The notes: generated by a model not told the origin, from the sequence alone. A DNA stretch of 64,000 bases from Ahaetulla prasina (GCF_028640845.1 NC_080542.1:135101580-135165579); one strand, 5' to 3'. Counted from the stretch's first letter, positions 21,086-32,935 are shown. Program-made: numbers and translations.

Positions 21086-21694
21086 TTGAGTAGGTGATAG
21101 AAAAAAATGAATGGTCTTCAAAATTTAATATCAAAAGAAAAATTTTAAATTGAACGTGCTGTGTAGTGGAAGCTTACTGAGTGGAGAAACAAACCTGTCA
21201 AAGAAACTACAATGGATAGGAATGAGGAAATGATAGTTTAAAGGCAGTTTGTAAGATAGACACGTAGGCAAAAATTAACTGGGTCTTCAAAGTGGAAAAA
21301 GGAAGAATACAAGCTGTAAAAACAGCTGTGAAAGGAAATGGCTAGCTAGGGAAAGATAACTGAATAAGATAACAGCGAAGGCAAGCTGAACTGAAAAACA
21401 GGAACCTATTGTTCTAAGGAGCCATAAAATATCCCCAGAATTTAAAACTGAGCATGCCTAATAGCTGATTAATATTAACTGATACACCTTGCATAAATTA
21501 TCTCCTAATTTTAATGGGCACACGACGTATTAGCAGGAAATACATAAGAGGCGGTCAGAAAGAGTGTAATCTCACTGTAAATTTTGGCAAAATGGAATCA
21601 TCTCTGGAGTTTTTCTCTTCAGACTTCAAAGATAGAAGTAGTGTTGTAAATGCACAAAGAATGTAGGCTGTAAAGTCAAGTAATGACTCTTGAA
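21086..21694. other. No gene seen
   Basis: Unique sequence. Confidence 0.5.
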
Positions 21695-21815
21695 CAGTGT
21701 TTCTTAACCTTGACAACTTTAAGATGTGTGGACTTCAATTCCCAGAATTCCGCAGCCAGCATTCTGGGAGTTGAAGTCCACACATCATAAAAATGGTGAA
21801 GGTTGAGAAACACTG
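21695..21815. mobile_element. Near-perfect palindromic hAT-type MITE, 121 bp
   Basis: cagtgtttcttaaccttgac at the left and 'gttgagaaacactg' at the right, with 'gtgtggacttcaattccca' mirrored by 'gggagttgaagtccacac', form one long hairpin. CAGTG ends suggest hAT. Flanking 8-mers do not match, so the target duplication is lost or the ends are off by a few bases. Confidence 0.7.
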
Positions 21816-21967
21816 CCTGACAAAATGTATCTTTCATATTAACTGGGATGGGCAACTTTTGATGGACAGAGACAACAGGATATTTTGTGGGGAATGAGAT
21901 GCTTCAGTGGAGACAGAATCACCCTAAACATGTGAAGGTGGGTCATTCACATAGCTAGACTAAAAAC

Positions 21968-22105
21968 AGTAACAGAGTTGGAAGCTTGGAGGTCATCTAG
22001 TCCAGGGTCTCCAACCTTGTCAACTTTAAGACTTGTGGACTTCAACTCCCAGAATTCCTCAGCCAGCAAAGCTAGTCCAACCTGCTCATGCAGGAGAACT
22101 ATACT
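21968..22105 (-). mobile_element. CR1 3' terminal fragment with half a palindromic MITE
   Basis: taacagagttggaagcttgg and 'agtccaacctgctcatgcag' are CR1 3' sequence. Between them, 'cagggtctccaaccttgtca' to 'cagccagcaaagct' (about 22004-22065) is the left half of the MITE that is complete at 30628-30762. Confidence 0.75.
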
Positions 22106-23395
22106 AGGGATTTGATTATTCAACAGTATTAGTTGAGTAATCGACTAAGATTATTCCTGAATTTTTGGAGAGATAATCTGCATTTTTGACAAGGTTAAGT
22201 TTATTTTAGAGATTATCCTATTCTCTCTTTTATGAATCTCCCACTTCAAAATTTTGGAAAGGGGTGGGATTCCACTGATGTATTATGGGTAGGGACTGCA
22301 GCTTGACAGAAATGGACATGTTTCCTTCAAAAGTAATCTTTGGCTTCTTTAGTGTTTTAAACAAGATCAGGCAGGGGATGGGAGAAATCTTTTTATTTCT
22401 CAATAAAAAGGACTCATGGGAGACAGTCTCTTGGCAATTCTGGTTGAGATGGAAAATCTGATCTGTTAGAAGGCAGCTTTTCACGTATGGCTTCAAGTAG
22501 ATTTGAATCGGCCATTGCTTAAGAAAGTTCGTAGACAAACCATGAACTGTGAAATTGTGAGTTCTAAATCTCATCACGTAAGAGGTTATTTTCTACAGTA
22601 TGAACCTCTTTGGAAAAGAAATTGGGAAGGACAATCCGGCCCCAAAGATCTTATTGCTACTTTTAGAGGATTAGACATTCCCTTTTTTTTCTCTTATTAT
22701 ATGGTCTGGCTGCGAGACTTTGGCATAATGAGCTTTCTCCTGCATCAGGTTTGCCAAATTCATTTTGTATTTTTGATATATGAGGATGGAAAACATTAAG
22801 GAAATTATACACATAAGCACGGTGTTTGGCATGGGCCGTTTCTTTCCCCACAATTGATTTGCTGCGGTGTCTTGTAATTTATTCATACAAGGAAACAATG
22901 ATGGATGGTGTAAATTATTCTTCTTTTTCCCTTTTGACTTAAATAATAATTGCCAATATCTCAGAACTGTATGGAAACATATAAGGGGGGGATAGACAGT
23001 ATACATAGAGGGTTGCAAATGTTTGCTGATAGCATTTTTCTTCCTCCTCTTTGAAGGAAGGGCAGTTTTGAAAGCTCAAACTCTTTGATTAAGGGTTCCA
23101 GAAAATGTTTGCTCTTTGCAGAATATGTAGATTCACATCTTTTTTGAGCCTGCTTTTCACCCGAAGATTTCTCCCAATGTTGGGAACTAAAGATAGGGAG
23201 GAGAGGAAAGAAGGAAGGAAAGGTTGAGATGGAAGGAAATACAAAAGCGGAAAGGCTTCCAAAAATTCAGCCTGAATCAAAATGCATTCAGCCCTGATAC
23301 ATCATCTCAGCTCATCTTTGGGATTAATGTTCCCTACCAAGATATTCCTTGAGTGAAGAGAACAGGAAGTCTTTGTTTTGGAACCAGGAACCCAT
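22106..23395. other. No gene seen
   Basis: Unique sequence. Frames of 60-115 codons on both strands (for example 22230-22577) overlap one another and match nothing I know. Confidence 0.55.
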
Positions 23396-23580
23396 TACTA
23401 AGTGACTCAGGGATAAGGCACAATGTCATGTGACTGGTCCAACTTATGGGAGTCTCAGTTCATTGTCATTAGCTGAACTCTGCGGGGGTTGCAGCATCCC
23501 CCAGTCATGTGGTCATTATTTGTATATCCTGCCAACTTCTTCACTGACTTTGCTCGTCAGAATACTATGACACTTAATTT
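23396..23580. repeat. Diverged inverted-end MITE fragment
   Basis: ccccagtcatgtggtcatta and 'cactgactttgctcgtcaga' echo the CAGGTAGTCC family body. Ends not found. Confidence 0.4.
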
Positions 23581-23584
23581 TGAT

Positions 23585-24130
23585 CTGGTTTATTTTATTT
23601 TATTTATTTATTTATTTGTCAATCATTTATAAGATAACAGGTAAAAGTATAAACATAATTTGGATACATGAAAAGAGTAAGTAAAAAGGAATATTAGGAC
23701 AGGGACAGTATGCACGCCCCATACAGACCTTGGGGTGCGGTCAACAGTAGACAGTTTAAGCTTAAAGTTTTGGGGGTTTGGGGAAGAAACTACAGAGTCA
23801 GGTAGTGCATTCCAGGCATTGACCACTCTGTTACTGAAGTCATAGTTTCTGCAATCGAGTTTGGAGCAGTTTACCTTGAGTTTGTATCTATTATTTGCTT
23901 ATGTATTGTTGTGGTTTGAAGCTGAAATAGTTTGACAGGTAGGACATTGTGGTAGATAATTTTATGTACTATGATTAGGTCAGACTGAAGTCGGCATAGT
24001 TCTAAGTTGTCTAAGCCCAAAATTTGGAGTCTGGTGGCATAAGGGATTTTATTGCAAGCAGAGGAGTGGAGGACTCTTCTCATAAAATATCTCTGGACTT
24101 TCTCGATTGCATTTATGTCTGATATCCAAG
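23585..24130 (-). mobile_element. CR1/L2-type LINE 3' end, second copy
   Basis: Minus-strand frames read MVNAWNALPDSVVSSPNPQ (near 23780-23826) and MRRVLHSSACNKIPYATRL with QILGLDNLELCRLQSDLII (23871-24083), the same protein tail as at 9563-10135, split by a frameshift. The 3' end has the TTTATTT tract at 23590-23615. Confidence 0.8.
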
Positions 24131-26591
24131 CACCTTATTGTGATCATGAGACCCTTGGGGGGGAGGGGTTTCTTCAACAGCTGCAGCTATATGGACCTAT
24201 TGTAAATCCTCCTCATTCAGCACCATTGTAATGGTTACTGAATGAGTGGACATTAAGAATGAAATACTTTTGTTTTGGATTTCTTTAGCAGGTTCTTCTC
24301 AGATGTTTGGGATATATCCACCACTGGGTGATAGTTTAGTGATGTGTAATTGATGAAGGAGACCTCCAGCTCCATAGCATTGTAAAACCAGGACAAATAA
24401 AGGAAAGAAAGGTAATAGGAGAAGGAGTTGAACATGAAAAGTTTTATCAACATGACTATTTCATTCTCAGTGGGAAACATAGTACAGGTTTTTTTATTAT
24501 TATTATTCCTTCTTTTCCTGTTGAAAACTACTGGTTGAAAAGGGAGTAGTTGATTTCCTATTTACCTCTGTCTAAAATTCCATTTTGCTACAGAGGACAG
24601 AAAGACCCTCCAACTAGACTGGGGTTCTTGCTGGATAAATATCCTTGCTTAAAACTTGCTGATTGGTCCAAGATCTCCTAGATGTAAATTCTAATTCAGA
24701 ACAAGAGAATGCAGGCAAAATATCAAACCTATCTTGGATTCTTCCTTGCAATTATTCATTCCTTTTGTACTGGCTTATATTATTTCTAGGTACATTTCCC
24801 TGCACCCACAGCCAGCAGACAATTGTAGGCTGGTGGTTTGGGGCTAATAGAATGGAAAATCATATATTAGAATTATCTTGGGATGTTTCATGGGAAAAAA
24901 ACTTTCTCTGGTACCGAGATATCAAGAAAACAAGCAGAAAATTTATCTCTCTAGGGAAGGTGTTTCTCGACTGAGGTCCACAATAGAAAATGCTTTTTTT
25001 AGAAATTATCATCTACCTTATCACAGGGGGTAGAACATGAATAGTGTTTACCCAGGGGATAAGATGACCCTACAAAGATCTTCTTCTTTATGGTTATTCC
25101 TTCATTCATACACTTATGGACACAGGCATAAATATGTAGAGTGAACTGCATTCTGTAATGGGGAAATTGGTTAGAGTAGTGGTGAAATCCAGAATTCTAC
25201 CCAAATTTATCTTTTCTAGATTGGCTTGATCTGGGAATGACCGTGGGAGGCAGGAGGAAGGTTGACACAGGCTTAGACAACCATCATGCAAAAGGTATCT
25301 TGGCCCACCAGGAAAAAAAAAGGGAACGTAGGACATATTTTAGAAGGGATCCTCCCTAGTTTTCTGGAAACTAAACATAAAGGAGGAAATAAATGCTTTC
25401 AGACTTGCAAGATGTTTACAATATAACACAACGATAGTGTAGTGTTAATGTTCATGATTTGTTCTTCTTGTCTTAGACTACCTCAAAGGTCTGAATTTTA
25501 CCTGAAGTCATTTGGTCTATACCCGTCGTTATGTACTGTATATGATCCTTCTCTTTTCAGCTAATTCTGAACTGTCTTTTCTCATTGTGGCTCTCTTTGA
25601 GAGTCCTTTAATTTGTTTGTAGCCTGACATGAAGGTTAAATTATCGTTTGTTGGAGTCATTGCAAACCTTCACACCAAGAACATTCGCTTGATCCTATCC
25701 TGTGAATGTCCCCCCCCCCTTTTTTTTTTTCCTTTCCTTTTTAGGATTGACAACATTAACAATCTATCTAGCCATTGAAGCATTTTCATTTGGCAGCCCG
25801 ACCAATGTCAATTGAGAATCAAGGAGAAATTTAAAACTTTTTCTTTTTTTGCCTGAAGCAATGACTGAAGCAACGGCACATGGACACCAAAGACAGATCA
25901 CCTGTTAGGATAAGATGGAGGGTGGGAGGAAACAGCTTGAAAAATAGCTTTGGGATAAGCTTTCTGTACACACTGTGTATATTCCGTCATTCAAGGAAAA
26001 ACAGGAGAGAAGGAAAATTTTATGCTTATGTGCTGACAACTGCATAAGTACTCTCGCCCATTTTCTTCATCTTTCCTTCATTTTCATAAACAGCATAATT
26101 ATGAATGACTTATCCATGGTCGTTTTCAGGTTGCAAGTTTAAATGAACAGTAGAACTACTAGAATAACACAGTTCAGTAGAAGGAGGCTGCTTATATTCT
26201 GTTGATCCTGAGAAGTTTGGTGGTTGGGCAAAGTAGAAAATGCTATCACTATCATCATCATGGAAACAAAATTAAGTAAAAATCCAAAGTTATTTTTTAA
26301 AGCTGTCTTCCCAAAGTGTTCATTGCTTTTCTTTTTAGATTTATTCCTACTATTTGACCACGTCACCATGTCACTATTCGACCATACACACATTAATATG
26401 TGTACTAATCTATCATGAAAAGCAAAACTGGGAAGACTCATTTTACATTTCTGAAGCTTATTACATGCCTTTGGGACAACCACTAGCTCCCAGCTGTCTA
26501 TATCCCTTGTCAGAATAAAACATTGGGTGGAGAGTATGTTGCCCATGAAATGAAGTAAACTGTTCTTTTTCATCTATTGATGCCAGCTATC
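24131..26591. other. No gene seen
   Basis: Unique sequence. A lone 'agtggtgaaatccagaattc' at about 25181 resembles a hAT MITE end. A C-run followed by a T-run lies at about 25710-25730. The 144-codon minus frame at 26139-26573 has no recognisable similarity. Confidence 0.55.
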
Positions 26592-26599
26592 ATCTAGCA

Positions 26600-27036
26600 T
26601 AGGGGTAGTCAACTTTTTTATACCTACCGCCCACTTTTGTATCCCTGTTAGTAGTAAAAAATTTTAACCGCCCACTGGTTCCACAGTAATGCACCATATA
26701 TCATGGATTGGGTTTGAGGGGGGCACCGGCTATCAGCTCTGCTTGCCTGTTACAGCTGGGTGGTGGTGGGGAGATGCGTGAGCTATTCTGGGACAAGGCT
26801 CTTTTGTTTGCGGTCGCACTTTAGCGCCATTTAGTTTCACTTACATAACGTGAACTAAACTTATGCGCGGGCAATACAAATAGTATATTTTCAGAAATTT
26901 AAATTGTCGTGGGGAATTTTATGAAAACCTAATGAAAATGTTTTTAAATAATGCTATGATTTTTTTTTAAAAAGTCAATTAAATAAAAAAAAAAAGGAAA
27001 GTGCTTCAGTATCGGACAAAACACTGACTAACACTG
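26600..27036. mobile_element. hAT (Charlie-like) element, 437 bp, perfect 8-bp target-site duplication
   Basis: Left end taggggtagtcaactttttt, followed by 'cctaccgcccacttttg'; right end 'actgactaacactg', which reversed reads cagtgttagtcagt and matches the left end at 9 of 13 positions. Flanks ATCTAGCA at 26592-26599 and 27037-27044 are identical. The terminal sequence resembles hAT elements reported as horizontally transferred between tetrapods (from memory, unverified). No transposase frame. Confidence 0.88.
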
Positions 27037-27055
27037 ATCTAGCACATGTTGACAT

Positions 27056-27223
27056 AAGGGGTGAGTTCTACTTACCTTTACTACAAGTTTGCAACAGGAC
27101 CATGCGCACTTCTGCACATGTGCAGAAACTTTCTGATGATGTCCGGGTCAGTGGGCGGAACCTCCTGCCAGTTTTACTTCTGGTTCTTGCAAACCAGTCC
27201 GAACCGGGGGCAACCCACCACTG
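27056..27223. mobile_element. hAT-type MITE, 168 bp, perfect 8-bp target-site duplication
   Basis: Left end aaggggtgagttctacttac, right end gggcaacccaccactg; identical flanks GTTGACAT at 27048-27055 and 27224-27231. It begins 11 bp beyond the target duplication of the previous element. The 'ggttcttgcaaaccagtccg' interior is like the 42262/56692 family. Confidence 0.88.
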
Positions 27224-27231
27224 GTTGACAT

Positions 27232-28040
27232 CAAGCTCACAATGGGATTCCAGGGTGTAGAGTAAGACTCCCCACTTGATTAAAATGACTTCTGAAGGGT
27301 CTTGAAAAGAGCAAAGTACTCCCCACTTGATCTGGCTGTAGTAACATGCCTAAATTTCATTCAGGTATGTTGATTGCAATACATTTTATGTAGGCTTATT
27401 TTATTAAATCGGTTAGAAGCTTCAGATGTCCAGAATGCAGATATAAGAATATTGATAGACTTATTTAGGGAATAGATACACTTTTAAAACATTGTCACGC
27501 TGCCCTGTACCACACTCTAAGAAAAGGATAGTGTTTAGTGGGGCTCAACACAGTGCATTCCTTCCTGAGAGCACATGGACTCCAGTAGCTCCCAAGAGTC
27601 TTGAAGCTGTCCCAGGTCAATTGTGATCTTGTCCAGGAATTATGGTATTCTTTTGGACTGCTTGGCCATTGTTATGAAATAAGTAAATATTACTCATGTT
27701 CTTCATGTTTTGCACAATATACTAATTAAAAAGAAAGCAATATTTTCTTGTCTTTCAATGCAATACCTTCAAAGATTTTTGTCACTTTATTGCATCAGAC
27801 AGCTGTATGTGTTGACGTTTATTTTTTAATTAAAGGCTAGAGTAACCGCTCCTTTGAGTTACCTGCTGTGGGGTAATGGACAGCACTAAGGCAGATGCCA
27901 AACTTTTTCTCAGAGATTATTCTTCTCTGTCTGACAAAAGGGTTATTCACTTTGGGATTTACAGTCAAAAGCTGGATATAGTAAACATTGCTCCTTTAAA
28001 CTTGCATTAAGACATGCACATAAATAGCAATAGGACTTAG
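27232..28040. other. No gene seen
   Basis: Unique sequence; 'ctccccacttgat' occurs twice (about 27269 and 27320), a small local duplication. Confidence 0.5.
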
Positions 28041-28305
28041 GCTTATATTCGGCTTCACAGCGCTTTCACAGCCCTCTCTAAGCAGTTTACAGAGTCAGCA
28101 TATTGCACCCAACAATCTGGGTCCTCATTTTAGCAAGCTTGGAAGGATGGAAGACTGAGTCAAACTTGAGCCGGTTAGGATACAATGTCTGGCAGTGGGC
28201 AGAGTTAGCTGGTGAGAATTGAACTGCCAAACTGCTGGCAGCCGGCAGTCAGCAGAAGCAGCCTGCAGTACTGCATTCTAACCACTGTGCTACCACGGCA
28301 TAAAC
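28041..28305 (-). mobile_element. tRNA-derived SINE, reversed
   Basis: Reversed tail 'tcacagccctctctaagcag' and 'ttacagagtcagcatattg', body 'tgggtcctcattttagca', and reversed head 'accactgtgctaccacgg'. Same family as 19352 and 41436. Confidence 0.8.
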
Positions 28306-28310
28306 CAAGA

Positions 28311-28575
28311 GCCTCTGGTGGCTCAGCAGACTAAGTCTGTCTATTATTAACACAGCTGCTTGCAGTTACTGCAAGTTCAAGTTCCCACCAGGCCCAAGGT
28401 TGACTCAGCCTTCCAGCTTTTATAAGGGAGGTAAAATGAGCACCCAGATTGTTGGGGGCAATAAGTTGACTTTGTATATAATATACAAATGGATGAAGAC
28501 TATTGCTTAACATAGTGTAAGCCGCCCTGAGTCTTCGGAGAAGGGCGGGATATAAATGCAAATTTTAAAAAAAAG
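28311..28575 (+). mobile_element. tRNA-derived SINE with L2-like tail
   Basis: Head gcctctggtggctcagcaga; body 'caagttcccaccaggccca' and 'gattgttgggggcaataagt'; tail 'ccgccctgagtcttcggaga' then 'agggcgggatataaatgc'. That tail matches the 3' end of the L2 LINEs at 45260 and 59091, implying that L2 machinery mobilises the SINE. It ends in an A-rich stretch and (GA)n. Confidence 0.88.
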
Positions 28576-29383
28576 AGAGAGAGAGAAGCAATACAATGCT
28601 TTGCCTTTCAATGAAAACCTGGGATGTTTTTGCTAGAATTTCTTGGTGTTGCAACAGAAATATCTAACAGCTCTAGTTTTCTCCCTGTTACATTCCATTT
28701 AGCCATCACATTTTAAGGGCCATTTTTGTTGTTACTTTCTGTCCCTTCACTCTGGCCAATACTTGGTCCAGTATCAGTTTCCTTCTCCAACCAAAGAAGA
28801 AGTTGGAAAATCTTTTTCTCGCACGGTACTAGTATTCTTGAATGTTTCCTGCATACAAGGGTGCTTGGCTGTCACTTTTACATCCCTTTATCTATCTCAG
28901 AAAATGAGTCTTACCTTAAGGCTTTGAGGGGTAACTGACTGAGAATCCTGGAAATTTCCCCTGAAGATATACTCATTTTTAATTGACATATATTTCCACC
29001 AGTCTTCAAGGTTTTCCAGACTGGCTAATAACATCTAATTGTAGCATCAAAGCTTGAACAAATGCTAAAGAGGCTGACTGGAAGAGCTACCACTGTATCC
29101 ATAACTTTACAAGTTTGTTGTAGCGATAGTGAACAAATTCAGTCAAATTTGAGATAAAATTATAGTGGATATGTTCAGGCCACCATCTTCAGGGAAGTTT
29201 TAATGTGGATTCCTACACTGAACAAAGGTTTGGAAAAAACAAGCTTATGTCAAAATGATGTTGCAGAAGTAGAGATGTCATGGTGCAAATCCCATTCAGA
29301 TGTACTTGCATTTTAATTTTTTATTGAAGTATGTAATTAGTAGGTCTTGTTTAATTGGATCACAATACTTACTTTGTTAATTA
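28576..29383. other. No gene seen
   Basis: Unique sequence. Confidence 0.5.
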
Positions 29384-29838
29384 GAGATATCCCTTGATAT
29401 AAGGCTGGTTGCTTAGTGACTGAAGTTATGATGGAAACCCCCCCACACACACAAAAAAAAGGTACTTATGATCTGGTTCCAAAGTTATAATGGCTCCTCC
29501 CCTGAGGTCACATGATTGCATTTAATTTTCTTGGCAACCAACCTGCATTTACAATCATTGTCAGCATCCCACAGTCATGTGATCACAATTTACACAGTTT
29601 TGCTGATAATCAGCATCTACATCCTACTTTTATCTATAAAAGTAGACCTATAGCAAACAATAAATTTGCTTAATAACTGCAGTATTTGCTTAACAACTAG
29701 GGTGATTTACTTAGTCACAGCTACAAAAAAAGTTGCAAACTTGGATTGGTCATCTGATTACTTGTTTATGGACATCACACCTTAAAACACTAATGGGCAG
29801 GGTCCATTGTGGTTCTAAGTCAAGGACTACAGTATCTG
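29384..29838. mobile_element. Inverted-end MITE (CAGGTAGTCC family)
   Basis: Body blocks 'ggctggttgcttagtgactg', 'gcatcccacagtcatgtgat' and the end 'taagtcaaggactacagta' place it here. The left end is diverged and the right edge approximate. Confidence 0.65.
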
Positions 29839-30525
29839 TACTACTCTTCTTGCAGACACTGTTTGAAGGATCTCATAGACTAAAAGTTTCTTTCCAATTC
29901 TATGATTTTAGGTTGATTTCTCATCAACCTTCTTAAATACTGTAAATGTTGGGTCTTTGGAAGAGAGTATTCATTCCTAGCCCTATTCTCATTACCATCA
30001 AAACATTCCACACCAAACATCTGTATTGAAAGATATGCATCTTCAAAGTTTTCCATTAGGATATGTGAAATATGTAGCAATGTGTCATTCTGATTGCAGA
30101 CTAGCTCTTTCAAACAGCAAAGCATTGACAATAAAATAGATGTTAAAATGACACAAAAAACAGAATGCATGTGAAATTGCACCTAAAAGGCAATGAAAAA
30201 AAAAATAACAGTTTGGAATGTTTCATTTTGTTCTACTGAATGTTTGACATTTTTTTTAAAATTAGTCCATGCTGTTATCTTCTGTTCTTGTCTGATTTTC
30301 CCCCCCCCCCGAGATTTTGCTGTCGTATACTTGATTGGATGAACTTTGGCTACAATTTGTGTTTAAAACATCCTGCTTTTCATATCCCACTTGAAGGATG
30401 AGCAATACTGGGACTTGTAATACACCATCTATCTTGGCTCAGGTAGTCAGAATAGAATTATCAGCTAGATGGGTGGCTGTTTCTTATATGGAAATGTATA
30501 ATATTATTATACATTATTATAAATA
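29839..30525. other. No gene seen
   Basis: Unique sequence with a C10 run at about 30301-30310. Confidence 0.5.
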
Positions 30526-30592
30526 TAGAATAGAATAGAATAGAATAGAATAGAATAGAATAGAATAGAATAGAATAGAATAGAATAGAATA
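30526..30592. repeat. (AATAG)n microsatellite, about 13 units
   Basis: Uninterrupted AATAG pentamers directly abutting a reversed CR1 3' terminus (aataacagagttggaagagg). Read from the CR1 side, this is a TTCTA-repeat tail. Confidence 0.98.
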
Positions 30593-30945
30593 ACAGAGTT
30601 GGAAGAGGCCTTGGGGGTTTTCTAGTCCAGGGGTCTCCAACCTTGGCAACTTTAAGATTTGTGGACTTCAACTCCCAAAGTTCCTCAGCCAGCTTTGCTG
30701 GTTGAGGAACTCTGAGAGTTGAAGTCCACAAGTCTTAAAGTTGTCAAGGTTGGTGACCCCTGTTCTAGTCCAATCCCCTGCTCAGGAAGAAAACTGTATA
30801 CCATTTCAGACAAAGGTTTGCCGATCTCTTCTTAAAAACTTCCAGTGTTGGAGAATTCAGAACTTCTGGAGGCAAGTTGTTCCCTTGGTTAATTCTTCTA
30901 ACTGTCAGGAAATTACTTCTTAGTTCTAGGTTGTAAAAACGGGAT
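30593..30945 (-). mobile_element. CR1 3' end with AATAG tail, split by a hAT MITE
   Basis: aacagagttggaagaggcct opens the reversed 3' terminus. After the MITE the CR1 resumes with caatcccctgctcaggaaga. The minus-strand coding tail reads NLELRSNFLTVRRINQGNNL and then LPPEVLNSPTLEVFKKR. Confidence 0.88.
30628..30762. mobile_element. Palindromic hAT-type MITE, 135 bp, perfect 8-bp target-site duplication
   Basis: Ends caggggtctccaaccttggc and aaggttggtgacccctg; identical flanks TTCTAGTC at 30620-30627 and 30763-30770, inside a CR1. Its two halves are nearly mirror images (gtggacttcaactcccaaag / ctctgagagttgaagtccac). Confidence 0.95.
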
Positions 30946-31084
30946 ACTTGTTGGAAAATACATATTGTAGTCAACTGTGTATTGGAATTATATATTTATT
31001 TCCTACAGGATTACTAAGTACTAGGATTTTATCAGCTATTTTATTCAACCGCTTAATCATCATATTGCAGGGTGCGCTTTGTGC

Positions 31085-31365
31085 TCAGCCCCAGTGCGAT
31101 GAACTCCCAGCAGGAAGGGGATGCACCCAGTGGTGGGATTCAGCCAGTTCGCAGCACTTCGGGAGAACCGGTTGTTAACTTTCTAAGCAGTTTGGCAAAC
31201 TGGTTATTGGAAGAAATAATTAGGGCAGAGAACCGGTTGTTAAATTACTTGAATCCCTCCACTGGATGCACCCTAGCAGGAAGGAGGTGGACTCCCAGAG
31301 GAAAGATGTGCATCCCAGGAATGAGGATGGTGGGGTCCCAGGTGGAAGAAGGATGCATCCCTGGA
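31085..31365. repeat. Degenerate minisatellite interrupted by a hAT MITE
   Basis: Degenerate ~25-30-bp units of the kind 'ctcccagcaggaaggggatg' repeat on both sides of the MITE at 31128-31264 (ccctagcaggaaggaggtgg, atgtgcatcccaggaatgag, aagaaggatgcatccctgga). The 110-codon frame at 31072-31404 runs through both repeats and is not a gene. Confidence 0.6.
31128..31264. mobile_element. 137-bp hAT-type MITE, perfect 8-bp target-site duplication
   Basis: Ends cagtggtgggattcagccag and ttgaatccctccactg; identical flanks GATGCACC at 31120-31127 and 31265-31272. It is in the opposite orientation to the copies at 20204 and 57699, with the same 137-bp length. Confidence 0.96.
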
Positions 31366-32111
31366 CTAAGAGGCAACTCAGCCAGATATTATGGTGATAT
31401 CTGATGATCTCACCATATCATCAGATAACGCCATATCATTTCAAAGATGATGAAGACAGCCCCTCCCTAATAGTTCACAGAGTATCTTGTAGATGCAGAT
31501 AACACAGTCCTCGGTTTTGCAGGACGCTGCCTATTACAGATGTGAAACATTAAAGAATCCTGCTTTTTAAGAAGAACCATTTGTCATTCTTAGTTTTGGA
31601 CCTAACATGCAAAGCATTCAGAGTACACTTTTATTTCAGAACCGGGCAGCATTTTATTTTATTTTTTTGGTTCAGCAAACATGTTAGAAATATTGAAAAA
31701 TAGTTTTAGGTATCTGCAGTGATTGACAAAGTTACAAAACATTCATTTCCCACAAGGCAAATGTAATGAAATTCTAGTGCCTTGGATGTTCCTTATTAAC
31801 CTAGTTTCATTTTCCCCCCCTAGTCATGTAGGCTCTCTCCTAAAGAAAATACTCCTAAAGAAAATGAATAGCAGTGCTTTGCTTTGTGGCATATCGGCTT
31901 GGAATTTTTTTCAAGGAAGGTGTCATGAGGTTTGGAAGATGCCTTGATTGAGTTGTCTACTGCTGGTCTGTATTTGACTCCTATGTAGACATGATGATCT
32001 ATATGTAGAGTTCCTCCATCTTGCAAAACATTAAGAGAAGTAGATAGAAAAAGAAGAATAGGGGAATCAGTGGTACTAATAAAATGAAGTATTTAAACAA
32101 TGAATGAAGGA
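31366..32111. other. No gene seen
   Basis: Unique sequence. Confidence 0.5.
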
Positions 32112-32358
32112 GGGAAAATATACGTGTCCCAGGATAATGTTTGCAGGATCCAACCTGGGTCAGTCACCAGGACCAGAGATTTAGTCTTTTGAGCTTTCAG
32201 ACTCATGCTGGAGCCCATCCTCAGGAAACTTTTCTCTACCAGAGTCAACATATTCTGGTTGAGAGAAGTTCCCTGAGGAGGATCTCCAACATGAGTTCAA
32301 ATACTCAGAAGAATAAAACCTCTGGTCCTGATGACCAACCCAGACTGGATCCTATTTA
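32112..32358. mobile_element. Intact palindromic (foldback) element, ~247 bp
   Basis: Left arm 'aggatccaacctgggtcagt' mirrors right arm 'caacccagactggatcct'; 'gctttcagactcatgctgga' mirrors 'ctccaacatgagttcaaat'. The arms are about 115 bp with a short loop near 32245-32260. The frame at 32141-32359 runs across the hairpin. Copies: 9438-10262 (LINE-split) and 12536 (one arm). Confidence 0.8.
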
Positions 32359-32584
32359 AGCAAGCTTCAAGCTTCAAATCTTCTAAAGTATCTTATGTAA
32401 AAACTTGCTGTGCATTGACTTGTTCACCAAATAATACAAGAATATAAAGTAATATGTCAAAGCTATATTGGGATGGAAAAAAGAACTGACAATTATGATC
32501 TGAAACTCAGTTGTGAAAAATGAACAATCCTGAATTGTTTTGCTTTCCAAGTGACTTCAAACTTCCTGATTAATATATGGAATA

Positions 32585-32935
32585 CAGATAGTCCTGAACA
32601 TATGTTTAGTGACTCTTCAAAGTTACAATAATGCTGAAAAGGGTGATTTACAAGTCGTCCTTCCACTTATGGCCATCACAGTTTCCCCACATGATCAAAG
32701 TTTGGGCACTTGACAATTGACATACATTTATAACAATTGCAGTGTCACAGGATTGTCATTTGTGACTTTCTTAGCCAGCTTCTAAAAAACAAAGTCAATG
32801 GGGAAAGCCAGATTTGCTTAATGACCATGAGAATTAACAACTGAAGCAAAAAAAGTCATAAAATCACTTAAATACCACCTTACTTAGTAACAGAAGTTCT
32901 GGCCCCAACTGTAGTCATAATTCAAGGACTATCTG
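32585..32935. mobile_element. Inverted-end MITE (CAGGTAGTCC family)
   Basis: Starts cagatagtcctgaacatatg after TA; ends attcaaggactatctg. Body blocks 'acttgacaattgacatacat', 'ggggaaagccagatttgctt'. Confidence 0.85.

Noticed and set aside
26139..26573. 144-codon minus-strand frame
   Set aside because: AT-rich, overlapping frames on the other strand, no motifs or splice signals; consistent with chance.
28311..28360. True tRNA gene
   Set aside because: The tRNA-like head belongs to a repeated SINE, with degenerate boxes and no cloverleaf that closes.
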